A DNA stretch of 64,000 nt, taken from NCBI GenBank assembly GCA_030603065.1, contig JAUVYN010000005.1, positions 24,343 to 88,342 of the forward strand, read 5' to 3'. This stretch comes from Pseudomonas sp. (GTDB taxonomy: Bacteria > Pseudomonadota > Gammaproteobacteria > Pseudomonadales > Pseudomonadaceae). Positions 21,025-28,773 of the stretch are shown here, one piece after another. The position numbers and the translations under genes are program-made. Every line of letters starts with the position of its first letter. The stretch's first letter is position 1. The notes beneath the pieces are model-generated. The model was not told the DNA's origin, searched no databases, and was given only the letters and a program-made list of their open reading frames with translations.

Positions 21025-21666
21025 TCAGAGATCATCCGGTCGGCTGACCCCAAAGGCTTCCGGATCGCCGCGTCCGAAACGGGTGATTTCGACCTGGCCA
21101 TCGAGAAGACTTACCACGGTGGTCGGCTCGATATTGCAGGCGCCGCCATCGATGATCAAATCGAGCTGCTTGCCGAGACGGTCGCGAATTTCGTCCGGAT
21201 CGGTCAACGGGTGGTCGTCTCCGGGTAGCATGAGCGTTACGCTCATCAGCGGCTCACCGAGGGCCTCGAGCAATGCCAGGGTGATGTTGTGGTCGGGAAT
21301 ACGCAGACCTATGGTCCGCCGCTTCGGATGCAGCAAACGGCGCGGCACTTCATGGGTTGCATTGAGGATGAAGGTATAAGGCCCCGGCGTATTGGCCTTG
21401 AGCAGTCGGAATGTCGCATTGTCTACCTTGGCGTAGACCCCGAGTTCGGAGAGGTCCCGACAGACCAGCGTGAAGTTGTGCTTGTCATCGAGCTGACGCA
21501 GCCGGCGGATTCGCTCGAGCGCCGCCTTGTCCCCAAGATGACAGCCCAGCGCGTAGGCGGAGTCGGTCGGATAGGCTATCACCCCGCCCTGTCGAATGAT
21601 CTCGACCGCCTGGGCGACCAGACGTGCCTGAGGGGTTTCCGGATGCAGCTGAAAATGTTTACTCAC
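21025..21666 (-). CDS. yciO: YciO/Sua5-family protein (threonylcarbamoyl-AMP synthase-like)
   Basis: It belongs to the Sua5/YciO/YrdC family whose members make threonylcarbamoyl-AMP for tRNA t6A37. Visible motifs are GGVIAYPTDSAYALGC, RRLRQLDDKHNF (in place of the KxR-K of true TsaC) and GPYTFIL, with IIDGGACNIEPTTVV near the end. YciO paralogues have weaker or uncertain activity, so this is probably not the main TsaC. I prefer the GTG at 21666, which overlaps the rnm stop by 8 bases, over the more distant ATG at 21699. Confidence 0.85.
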   Translation of the reverse strand: MSKHFQLHPETPQARLVAQAVEIIRQGGVIAYPTDSAYALGCHLGDKAALERIRRLRQLDDKHNFTLVCRDLSELGVYAKVDNATFRLLKANTPGPYTFILNATHEVPRRLLHPKRRTIGLRIPDHNITLALLEALGEPLMSVTLMLPGDDHPLTDPDEIRDRLGKQLDLIIDGGACNIEPTTVVSLLDGQVEITRFGRGDPEAFGVSRPDDL

Positions 21667-22549
21667 GTGCGGGTCCTGTGGTGAAGCGAGCCTGTTCAAG
21701 ACTCAACTGCCGATCTTCCCAGAGCGGCGTACAGTCGGGCGGCATGCCAGCCATTCTGCCCAGCGCCATCCAGGGCGAATCCGGATGATGAAAGTCGCTA
21801 CCGCAGCTGGCAAGAAAGCCGAACTCGTTGCAGAGCTTGCCGAGATAGGCCACCTGATCGAGCGGCTGCTGCCCATTGACCACTTCGATCCCGCGGCCAC
21901 CGGCTGCGGCGAAATCACGCAACAGGCGGCGCAGCTTGGACCGCGTCAGCCCGTACTGCCACGGGTGCGCCAGCACCGCGATGCCGCCGGCTGCGCGTAA
22001 CGGCGCAACCGCCTCGGGCAATGCGGGCCAGTGCTGTTTGACATCGCCCAGCTTGCCGGCGCCAAGCCACTTCTGAAATGCCTCGGCACGATCGCGCACG
22101 TGGCCGGCCAGCACCATCCAGTCGGCGAAATGCGGGCGGGCCGGGGGACTGTGCAGTTCGGCGCCGTGGGTACGCTGTACCGCCAGCGCGCCTTCCAGGG
22201 CACCGGGAATCCGTTTGGAGGCCAAACGATCGGCGATTTCCTCGGCCCGCTTCCAACGTCCGGCCTGCACACCCTGAACATGAGCGTTGAAGGACTCGTC
22301 GTCCGGATCGAAGCCATACCCAAGCACGTGCAGAGTCTGCCCCTGCCAGAGAGCCGACAGCTCGACGCCCGATAGCCAGCTCATTCCCAGTTGCTCTGCA
22401 GCCTGGCGCGCGGCGGCCTGGCCATCGAGGGAGTCATGGTCGGTCAGGGCTATCAGCTCCACCCCGGCGGCAGCGGCGCGGTGCATCAGCTCCACCGGAT
22501 CGAGCACGCCATCGGACGCGGTGCTGTGCATGTGCAGATCGGCTAGCAA
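21659..22549 (-). CDS. rnm: PHP-domain 3',5'-nucleotide phosphatase / RNase AM
   Basis: This is a PHP phosphoesterase of 296 residues related to E. coli YciV (RNase AM), which removes 5' nucleotides from short RNA and matures 5' ends of rRNA. Metal ligands are visible as DLHMHSTASDG, ITDHDS-type ALTDHDSLDG, GVELSA, AVLAHPWQY and GSDFHHPDS. It is translationally coupled to yciO. The gene diverges from yciI; the 118-base gap holds AT-rich sequence that probably serves both directions. Function is by family; the exact substrate cannot be read from sequence. Confidence 0.88.
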   Translation of the reverse strand: MLADLHMHSTASDGVLDPVELMHRAAAAGVELIALTDHDSLDGQAAARQAAEQLGMSWLSGVELSALWQGQTLHVLGYGFDPDDESFNAHVQGVQAGRWKRAEEIADRLASKRIPGALEGALAVQRTHGAELHSPPARPHFADWMVLAGHVRDRAEAFQKWLGAGKLGDVKQHWPALPEAVAPLRAAGGIAVLAHPWQYGLTRSKLRRLLRDFAAAGGRGIEVVNGQQPLDQVAYLGKLCNEFGFLASCGSDFHHPDSPWMALGRMAGMPPDCTPLWEDRQLSLEQARFTTGPARE

Positions 22550-22667
22550 GAGAGCTCCATGACCGAAGAATCGAAGGAATTTTATCTATTATGGGCTGCA
22601 ACCGCTGACAACGCCTAATGTAATGACATAAGTTAGCGCACAACCCCGAACGCACAAGGACTCAGCA

Positions 22668-22970
22668 ATGCTGTACGCCATCATGGGCACTGACGTATCC
22701 GACAGCCTTACCCGGCGACTGGAGGCCCGCCCCGAGCATGTGACGCGGCTCAAGCAACTGCAGGCTGCCGGAAGGTTGGTACTTGCCGGGCCGCACCCCG
22801 CCATAGACTGCGAAGATCCCGGCGAGGCCGGGTTCAGTGGTAGCCTGATCATTGCGGAGTTCGACTCGCTGGCATCGGCCCAGGCCTGGGCCGATGCGGA
22901 TCCTTATGTGTCAGCCGGCGTCTATGACCGGGTGATCGTCAAACCGTTCAAGCGCGTGCTGCCAGCCTGA
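22668..22970 (+). CDS. yciI: YciI family protein
   Basis: A 100-residue dimeric alpha/beta-barrel protein of the YCII family. It has the conserved [13 protein letters not shown] start, HxxR-type region [11 protein letters not shown], and the His/Asp pocket in AGPHPAID and [17 protein letters not shown] catalytic role has been proposed for the His-Asp pair but no reaction is established for YciI itself. It is followed after 13 bases by the coiled-coil membrane protein on the same strand. Confidence 0.93.
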   Translation: MLYAIMGTDVSDSLTRRLEARPEHVTRLKQLQAAGRLVLAGPHPAIDCEDPGEAGFSGSLIIAEFDSLASAQAWADADPYVSAGVYDRVIVKPFKRVLPA

Positions 22971-22983
22971 CAGGAGTTCGTCC

Positions 22984-23385
22984 ATGTCCAGATCTATCTC
23001 CGTAGTGATGGTGCTGGCGGCTGTCCTGCTCGCCGGAGCGGCCGTACAGGCGCAGGTTGTCCCGCCAACCGAACCGGCCGACCCTGACGCAGAGCAGGAT
23101 GCCGGGGTGCTGCAGGCAGAACTGGCCCGCGTAGAAGCCGAGCGCCAGCGGCTCGAAGACGAACTGGCAGGCGGTCAACCCCAGCGGCTCGAGCAACTCG
23201 AGGCGGAAAACACCGCGTTGCGCGAGCGCCTTGACGAGTCCGAACGCGCAAGCGCTCTGCGCCGCGAGGAGGACCGTCAGCGCTGGTTCATCATTGGCGG
23301 CTCGACCGTCGCCATCAGTCTGCTGGTGGGCCTGATACTGGGTCGTTCGGGAGGACGAAACCGCCGGAGGGAATGGCTCAATTGA
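22984..23385 (+). CDS. Small envelope protein: signal peptide, coiled coil, C-terminal membrane helix
   Basis: A 133-residue protein of unknown function. It has a signal peptide (1-23, ending VQA), a charged coiled coil at about 43-95 (ELARVEAERQRLEDELA, LEAENTALRERLDES) and a membrane helix at about 101-119 (WFIIGGSTVAISLLVGLILG) followed by GRNRRREW. The C-terminal part resembles the tail of the TIGR04211 SH3-type envelope proteins, without the SH3 domain. The last 13 bases overlap cpxR, suggesting co-expression with the Cpx system. Confidence 0.85.
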   Translation: MSRSISVVMVLAAVLLAGAAVQAQVVPPTEPADPDAEQDAGVLQAELARVEAERQRLEDELAGGQPQRLEQLEAENTALRERLDESERASALRREEDRQRWFIIGGSTVAISLLVGLILGRSGGRNRRREWLN

Positions 23386-24065
23386 GTGGTTATCACATAC
23401 TCATAATCGACGACGATATCGAGCTTTGCGAGCTGCTGGCCGACTGGCTGAAAGCGGAAGGCTTCAGCGTCACCGCCGTCCATGATGGGCCTGCGGGACT
23501 GGAGCTGACCCGCAGGGAGCCACCTGATGCGATCATCCTCGATGTAATGTTGCCGGGCATGAATGGGCTCGAGGTATTGCGGTCGCTGCGCCAGAACTGT
23601 CGAGTTCCGCTGTTGATGCTCAGCGCCCGTGGCGAACCAGTCGACCGCATTCTCGGGCTCGAACTTGGCGCGGACGACTACCTGCCCAAACCCTGCGACC
23701 CCAGGGAGCTGGTGGCTCGACTCCGCGCTCTGTTGCGGCGAGCACAGCCGCAGACAGAAAGCACCCAAATGATGCTGCAAGCCGGCGACCTGCGCCTGGA
23801 TACCGAATCACTGATGGTCTGGCTGAATGACGAACTCCTCCCACTAACCCAGACCGAGGCACTTATCCTCCGCGCCCTGATGGAGCGTCCGGCGCAGCTG
23901 GTGGACCGGCAGGCGCTTTCAAAGCAGGCGCTGGGCAAACCGCTTGGTCCATACGACCGCAGCCTGGACATGCACATGAGCAACCTTCGACGCAAGCTTG
24001 GCCCGCACCCTGACGGCCGACCACGCATCCAGTCGGTCCGCGGGCGGGGATACCTCTGGAGCTGA
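23373..24065 (+). CDS. cpxR: CpxR-like response regulator (OmpR family)
   Basis: The 230-residue protein has a receiver domain with DDD at 13-15, phosphoacceptor Asp57 (ILDVMLPGMNG) and Lys in DDYLPKPCDPREL. A winged-helix C-terminal domain follows (LTQTEALILRALMERPAQLV; DMHMSNLRRKLG; RIQSVRGRGYLW). With the periplasmic Spy/CpxP-like protein and kinase next to it, this is the pseudomonad CpxR arrangement, a regulator of envelope stress and efflux in P. aeruginosa. The ATG lies within the preceding gene and is preceded by GGAGGGA. Confidence 0.9.
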   Translation: MAQLSGYHILIIDDDIELCELLADWLKAEGFSVTAVHDGPAGLELTRREPPDAIILDVMLPGMNGLEVLRSLRQNCRVPLLMLSARGEPVDRILGLELGADDYLPKPCDPRELVARLRALLRRAQPQTESTQMMLQAGDLRLDTESLMVWLNDELLPLTQTEALILRALMERPAQLVDRQALSKQALGKPLGPYDRSLDMHMSNLRRKLGPHPDGRPRIQSVRGRGYLWS

Positions 24066-24072
24066 TCAGCGC

Positions 24073-24088
24073 TTTACACAACCTTTAC
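24073..24088 (-). promoter_or_regulatory. CpxR-type operator before cpxP
   Basis: Read on the minus strand this is GTAAA-N6-GTAAA, two direct GTAAA half-sites (TTTAC 24073-24077 and 24084-24088). The known CpxR box is two GTAAA repeats separated by a few bases. It lies 92 bases before the cpxP-like start and 8 bases after the cpxR stop, so it would drive cpxP-cpxA and fit autoregulation. Confidence 0.65.
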
Positions 24089-24179
24089 ACGGCACTGGCA
24101 CTGACTGACGAACATCTCCCTAGACTGGCAATCATCGACCGGAGACATCGGTCCCTTTGAGCGACTCAGGAGATCTGCC

Positions 24180-24506
24180 ATGAAACAACTCATCATCGCC
24201 ACCACCCTTGCCCTCTCCACCGTTCTGTCCGGCGCTGTGCTGGCCGATACCAGCACAAGTCAGCATCACCAACGCTATCTTGACAGACTCAGCGAACAGC
24301 TCGATCTGACTCCGGAGCAGAAACGCGAAGTGAGCGAACTGCATGCCGAACAATACGAAAAGCGCAAGGCACTGCGTGACGAGACCAGAAACCGCATGGA
24401 TGAAATTCTTACCGCAGAGCAGCGCCAAAAGCTCGACACCATACATCAGCAACGCGTCGAGCGAATGAAGCAACACCACGGCAAACACCAGCGTAACGAG
24501 CGCTGA
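24180..24506 (+). CDS. cpxP: Spy/CpxP-like periplasmic protein
   Basis: A 108-residue secreted protein with a signal peptide of about 22 residues (ending VLA) and a highly charged all-helical mature part. It contains two LTxxQ motifs, LTPEQKREV and LTAEQRQKL, the hallmark of the CpxP/Spy family of periplasmic chaperone/inhibitor proteins. The C-terminus is rich in His (MKQHHGKHQRNER) and might bind metal. CpxP members dampen the CpxA kinase and help clear misfolded proteins. It sits between regulator and kinase genes, 6 bases before the kinase. Confidence 0.88.
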   Translation: MKQLIIATTLALSTVLSGAVLADTSTSQHHQRYLDRLSEQLDLTPEQKREVSELHAEQYEKRKALRDETRNRMDEILTAEQRQKLDTIHQQRVERMKQHHGKHQRNER

Positions 24507-24512
24507 TCGCCG

Positions 24513-25841
24513 ATGCGGCTGTTCTGGAAGGTATTCGCGGTACTCTGGCTGGCTACACTGCTGGTCGGCGTATCGGGATTTCTGGTTAGCCGTACACTGC
24601 AGCAGGACTGGCTCCTGCTGCAGTTTCACCCCCACCTGCGCGATTTCGCCGAACAACTGGTCGAGACCTACGAGTATCAGGGCCCCCTTGCCGCACAGCG
24701 CTGGCTGGAAACCCAGCGGCGCCAGCACCGGCTTCGGGCACAACTGTACAATGATGAAGGCTACAGCCTGCTGCCCGGCACCCTGCCCCGGATCGGGGGA
24801 CTGCCCGAAGAGTCACGTCAATCAACCGAACGCCGCCATGGCCGTCTGCTCCAGCTTGCCTGGGCCTCGCCCGGCGCGGAGTACCAGCTTACCTTGCACG
24901 TCCCTGCTCCAGAGCTGTTTCGCTGGCAGCGGACACCCTTCGCACTGGTCGCCAACGTCACCCTGGCCATGCTCATGCTCGCTCTGCTGAGCCTGCTTCT
25001 GAGCCGCTATCTTACTGCCCCGCTTGGCAAGCTCGGGCTTGCCGCACAGGCGCTGGCCAAGGGTCAGTTCGACGCCGAGACACTCTCCAGTATCGGCCGC
25101 CGCCAGGATGAGATCGGCGATCTGTCGCGGCGCTTTCAAAGCATGGCCGAACAGGTCAATTCCTTGCTGAACAGCCAACAGCAGCTGCTGCGGGATATTT
25201 CACACGAACTGCGCTCGCCGCTGGCGCGCCTGCGTCTTGGCATGGCACTGGGAAGCAAACGCGACCTCGAGCAGGGGGATCCCCTATGGAACCGGCTCGA
25301 TCGGGAATGCACTCGTCTGGACCGTCTGATCGAGGGGATCCTGGCGCTCAGCCGGCTGGATACGCAGGACGCGCCCCCTGAACACTTCGATCTAGGGGCG
25401 CTGATTGCTGACGTCGTGGAAGATGCACGCTTCACTGCCGAAGCCGGTCAGCAAATTCTTGTCAGCGGCTGCGAAAAACTCGTTATCAGCGGCTGGCCTG
25501 ATCAACTCGCCGGCGCTCTGGACAACCTGCTGCGCAACGCCCTGCGGTTTTCACCAGTTGAAGGTGAAATCAGCGTAAGCGTTCAGGCCGAGAACTCGAT
25601 CATCAGAATCCGTATCGACGACGAGGGTCCCGGCGTTCCGCCGGAGTGGCTGGAGCGGCTGGGAGAACCCTTCGCCCGACTTCCCGGGCAGCCCGCCGAC
25701 AGCGGTCACGGCCTGGGTATCGCCATTGCCCGCCGGGCGATAGCCCGGCATGGCGGGACGCTGGCGTTTTCACTCAATGCGGCAAAGGGTCTGCGCGCAG
25801 AGATAGCACTGCCCGCGCTCAATCCTCAGGCCAGGGTTTGA
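24513..25841 (+). CDS. cpxA: CpxA-like sensor histidine kinase
   Basis: A 442-residue inner membrane kinase with TM1 at about 7-25, a periplasmic domain of about 115 residues, TM2 at about 145-165, a HAMP linker, and the phosphoacceptor His231 in RDISHELRSPLARL. The ATPase domain has LDNLLRNALRFSP (N box), DDEGPGVPPEWL (G1) and GHGLGIAIARRA (G2). The periplasmic part should receive the envelope signal relayed by the CpxP-like protein. Its last 23 bases overlap the convergent nitroreductase gene. Confidence 0.92.
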   Translation: MRLFWKVFAVLWLATLLVGVSGFLVSRTLQQDWLLLQFHPHLRDFAEQLVETYEYQGPLAAQRWLETQRRQHRLRAQLYNDEGYSLLPGTLPRIGGLPEESRQSTERRHGRLLQLAWASPGAEYQLTLHVPAPELFRWQRTPFALVANVTLAMLMLALLSLLLSRYLTAPLGKLGLAAQALAKGQFDAETLSSIGRRQDEIGDLSRRFQSMAEQVNSLLNSQQQLLRDISHELRSPLARLRLGMALGSKRDLEQGDPLWNRLDRECTRLDRLIEGILALSRLDTQDAPPEHFDLGALIADVVEDARFTAEAGQQILVSGCEKLVISGWPDQLAGALDNLLRNALRFSPVEGEISVSVQAENSIIRIRIDDEGPGVPPEWLERLGEPFARLPGQPADSGHGLGIAIARRAIARHGGTLAFSLNAAKGLRAEIALPALNPQARV

Positions 25842-26382
25842 AAAACTCGCTCGGATCCAGTGTCGGCACGCTTTTGCGCTCTCCGGCGGGATGCCCGACG
25901 TAGAGATAGGCAGCAATCTCCTCCGCCTCGGCCAGCCCCAGGCCCCGGCGAATGAGCGGGTGATAGGCCAGATCGCCGGTGCGCCAGACCGCGCCGAGTC
26001 CCAGGGCATGCGCTGCTACCAGCATGTTGCCGACCGCCACCGCACAGGACATCTGCTGCTCGACCAAGGGTACCTTGGGATGCTGAGTGGGACTGGTGAT
26101 ACAGACGATCACCATGGGCGCGCGCAGCGGTAGCCCCTGATATCGAGCAAGCGTGTCTGCCGACAGATCCGGGGTATCGCTCAGGGCTGCCGCGCCGAAC
26201 AATTCGCCCAGCCGCTCGAGCCCCTCACCTTGCACCACGAGAAATCGCCAGGGCCGCAAATAGGCATGGTCCGGGGCACGCAGTGCCGCCTGATACAGCG
26301 CCTGGCACTGCTGCGCGGTTGGAGCGGGCCCAACCAGGCGGGGCACCGAAACACGTTCATGCAGGGCCCTCAACGCGTCCAT
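25819..26382 (-). CDS. YdjA-like nitroreductase family protein
   Basis: An FMN-dependent nitroreductase-fold protein of 187 residues resembling E. coli YdjA: RRSVPR-type start replaced by ERVSVPRLVGPAP, then APDHAYLRPWRFLVV, NMLVAAHALGLGAVWRTGD and YLYVGHPAGE. Such small members bind FMN as dimers; the natural substrate is unknown. The ATG at 26382 shares one base with the stop of the AraC-type gene, so the two are coupled. It converges with cpxA and overlaps it. Confidence 0.88.
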   Translation of the reverse strand: MDALRALHERVSVPRLVGPAPTAQQCQALYQAALRAPDHAYLRPWRFLVVQGEGLERLGELFGAAALSDTPDLSADTLARYQGLPLRAPMVIVCITSPTQHPKVPLVEQQMSCAVAVGNMLVAAHALGLGAVWRTGDLAYHPLIRRGLGLAEAEEIAAYLYVGHPAGERKSVPTLDPSEFFKPWPED

Positions 26383-27431
26383 CAATTACTGTCCTCCCGG
26401 GTTAGCGGCGTGGCTGTCGAGCTGCCTCGACTGAGCCGGAACTGGCCGGGCGGCATACCGAACCAGCGTTTGAACGCGCGAAAAAAATTGCTCGGGTCAG
26501 CGAACCCAAGCAGATAGGCAATCTCCAGAAGCGTGAGCTGGGGCTGGCCAAGATACTGAATGGACAGCTCCCGCCGCGTCTCGTCCAGTACCTGCTGAAA
26601 ACTCTTTCCCTCTTCCTGAAGCCGACGCTGCAGGGTACGGGTACTCATACGCAGCGCATCGGCGACCGCCTGGCGCTTGGGCTCACCCTGCGGCAGCAGC
26701 CGGCACAGTACCTGACGCACCTGATGCGTCACCCGCGACTGCTCGAATCGCGCCAGGTATTCCGCAGCCAGACGCTCATGGGCCTGGGACAGCGCCGCAT
26801 TGGCCGTCGCCAGCGGTTTCTCCATGACCTCGCGAGAATAGCTGAGACAATAACGCGGCGCATCGAATTCCAGCGGGCACTCAAACAGCGCGCTATAGGC
26901 AGCCACGTCAACCGGTGCCGGGCAGGCGAAGCTGACCTTCAGCGGTCGGATCGGCTCACCGGTCATCCAGCGGACGAAGGCCACTGCATAGGCAAGCGCC
27001 GCGTCATGGCTCTGCGGCGGTGCCGGGAGCGCATCCCCGTGAATTGCCACCTCGAGCTCGTAGCAGTTGGGTCGCACCTGCAGATTGAGATCGGCGGCCT
27101 CCCCGATCAGACGCTGATAGCGAACGATACGAGCGAAGCCTTCCCTGAGGTTTGCGCTGGACATGAGTGCAAAACCGAGGACGTTGAAGTGCGCCGGACG
27201 AATTACCCGGGCCATGTTAAGGCCAATGGCCGGGTTGCCCGAATGCTTGACCGCAAGATGCCAGAGGCGCGTGATCGAGTCCTGGGGAATACGTGCGTCT
27301 GGCTCGACCAGCAACCCGTATTCCAGTTGCAGTTCAGCGAACAGCGCAGGAACGTCTAACCCCTCGCTGGCCAGGGCATCTACTATCGCCTGGGCCCAGG
27401 TAGAGGAAGTGGTACGTTCGGCATGCGGCAT
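26382..27431 (-). CDS. AraC-family transcriptional regulator
   Basis: A 349-residue regulator with an N-terminal AraC_N-like ligand domain (about 20-200, including PAIGLNMARVIRPAHFNVLGFALM) and a C-terminal pair of helix-turn-helix units: ADALRMSTRTLQRRLQEEG and LLEIAYLLGFADPSNFFRAF, ending FKRWFGMPPGQFR. This architecture is that of OruR/ArgR-like and related catabolic regulators, whose effector cannot be read here. The start at 27431 gives MPHAERTTSS; the open frame extends 129 bases further upstream without support. It is coupled to the nitroreductase gene. Confidence 0.88.
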   Translation of the reverse strand: MPHAERTTSSTWAQAIVDALASEGLDVPALFAELQLEYGLLVEPDARIPQDSITRLWHLAVKHSGNPAIGLNMARVIRPAHFNVLGFALMSSANLREGFARIVRYQRLIGEAADLNLQVRPNCYELEVAIHGDALPAPPQSHDAALAYAVAFVRWMTGEPIRPLKVSFACPAPVDVAAYSALFECPLEFDAPRYCLSYSREVMEKPLATANAALSQAHERLAAEYLARFEQSRVTHQVRQVLCRLLPQGEPKRQAVADALRMSTRTLQRRLQEEGKSFQQVLDETRRELSIQYLGQPQLTLLEIAYLLGFADPSNFFRAFKRWFGMPPGQFRLSRGSSTATPLTREDSN

Positions 27432-27630
27432 GAGGCTCTCGACTGTCTTGGGTCCGGCGTCGTCCTGCGCCGGTTCAGGCTGCGATGATAGAGCAAAGCC
27501 CGGCGGGCACAAAACCCGGCCGCAAGCTAAAGGTTTGGCCCGCCAGGCCATGATGCGCACATTTTCCTTGCACTACACTGCAGACATAGCCCATGTCACG
27601 ACACCGACAAGACAACAAGAGGACGCTACC

Positions 27631-27966
27631 ATGAGCAACCCGGCCCAGACCGCACCGGATAAGGAAATGACCTTCAGTTCCTTTGCCGAGTTCTATCCCT
27701 ATTACCTCAGCGAACACGCCAACGATACCAGCCGCAGGCTGCATTACGCCGGCAGCCTGCTGGTGCTCGCCATTCTCGCCTATGCCCTGCTGACGCAAAG
27801 CTGGGGCTGGCTGATCGCATTGCCGCTGGCAGGCTACGGCTTTGCGTGGGTGGGTCATTTCTTCTTCGAGAAGAACAAGCCGGCCACTTTCAAATACCCC
27901 CTGTACAGCTTCATGGGAGACTGGGTGATGCTGAAGGATGCACTGACCGGCCGAATCCGCTTTTGA
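27631..27966 (+). CDS. DUF962 / Mpo1-like membrane protein
   Basis: A 111-residue protein with two or more membrane helices in the middle (LLVLAILAYALLTQ; GWLIALPLAGYGFAWVGHFFFE). It carries the DUF962 signature FYPYYLSEHANDTSRRLHY and ends with the conserved YSFMGDWVMLKDALTG. The yeast relative Mpo1 is a dioxygenase acting on 2-hydroxy fatty acids, and the conserved histidines in SEHAN, RRLHY and GHFFFE are retained. Bacterial function is unproven. ATG at 27631 follows AGAGGA. Confidence 0.87.
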   Translation: MSNPAQTAPDKEMTFSSFAEFYPYYLSEHANDTSRRLHYAGSLLVLAILAYALLTQSWGWLIALPLAGYGFAWVGHFFFEKNKPATFKYPLYSFMGDWVMLKDALTGRIRF

Positions 27967-28047
27967 GTTCACCTTTGTCAGCTTTGCGACAGTCGCCACC
28001 GCTCGACAGCCGTATGCTGTTACCCTCAAGCCAGCAGGAGAAGCCAC

Positions 28048-28644
28048 ATGGGTGAGCAACGCGCCACATTCAAGGCCATGCAGGAAGGCACGGCCGAGGA
28101 CTGGAACATCATTTCCAGCCACTTCAAGCCATTCGCTGCCGAATTGCCGGACCGGATCATGGTCCACCTCAGGCTGCTTGATGGAGATTTCGGCGGGTTC
28201 CCGATAGATCGCCTTCAGCATTCTTTGCAAACCGCGACCCGGGCACACCGCGATGGCCGGGATGAGGAATATGTCGTCTGCGCACTGCTGCACGACATAG
28301 GCGATACCCTTGGTTCGTTCAACCATCCCGATATCGCCGCCGCCATCCTCAAGCCCTTCGTTAGTGAAGAGAACCTCTGGATGGTAGAGAAGCATGGCGT
28401 CTTTCAGGGCTATTACTTTTTCCACCACCTGGGCATGGATCGACACCTGCGCGAGCAGTTCAAGGACCACCCTCTGTACCAGCGTACTGCCGAGTTCTGC
28501 GCGCTCTACGATGCGCCGGCGTTCGACGCCGACTATCAATCCGAACCACTGGAATTTTTCGAACCGATGCTCAGGCGAGTTTTCGCACGACCGCGGCGGA
28601 GCATCTACAAGGCAGTGCAGGAAGAACGGGCAGAAGCGTCCTGA
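28048..28644 (+). CDS. HD-domain phosphohydrolase family protein
   Basis: A 198-residue cytoplasmic protein with the HD metal motif: first histidine in LQHSLQTATRAHRDG, the His-Asp pair in ALLHDIGDTLG, and further His in FNHPDIAA and FFHHLGMD. The pattern resembles predicted HD phosphohydrolases of the inositol oxygenase/PhnZ type, which act on small molecules. I cannot name the substrate. ATG follows CAGGAGAAGCCAC. It precedes cyaB on the same strand. Confidence 0.8.
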   Translation: MGEQRATFKAMQEGTAEDWNIISSHFKPFAAELPDRIMVHLRLLDGDFGGFPIDRLQHSLQTATRAHRDGRDEEYVVCALLHDIGDTLGSFNHPDIAAAILKPFVSEENLWMVEKHGVFQGYYFFHHLGMDRHLREQFKDHPLYQRTAEFCALYDAPAFDADYQSEPLEFFEPMLRRVFARPRRSIYKAVQEERAEAS

Positions 28645-28674
28645 CAGCATTCCCCTGCGCAGGGATGCGTATTA

Positions 28675-28703
28675 TGATCGGCCTGCTCCGCCCCGGCCGA
28701 TCA
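28675..28703. repeat. 9-bp inverted repeat in the cyaB leader
   Basis: TGATCGGCC (28675-28683) and GGCCGATCA (28695-28703) are exact complements with an 11-base loop. The element lies 71 bases before the cyaB ATG, just after a TATTAT sequence that may be a -10. No T-run follows, so it is more likely a leader hairpin or operator than a terminator. The palindrome CCCTGCGCAGGG lies close upstream. Confidence 0.7.
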
Positions 28704-28773
28704 GCCTTCAATGTAGTAAAAAATCAATCCGCTGATCAGCCATGGCCATCAATCGGCCAAGGAAACGCTGATC

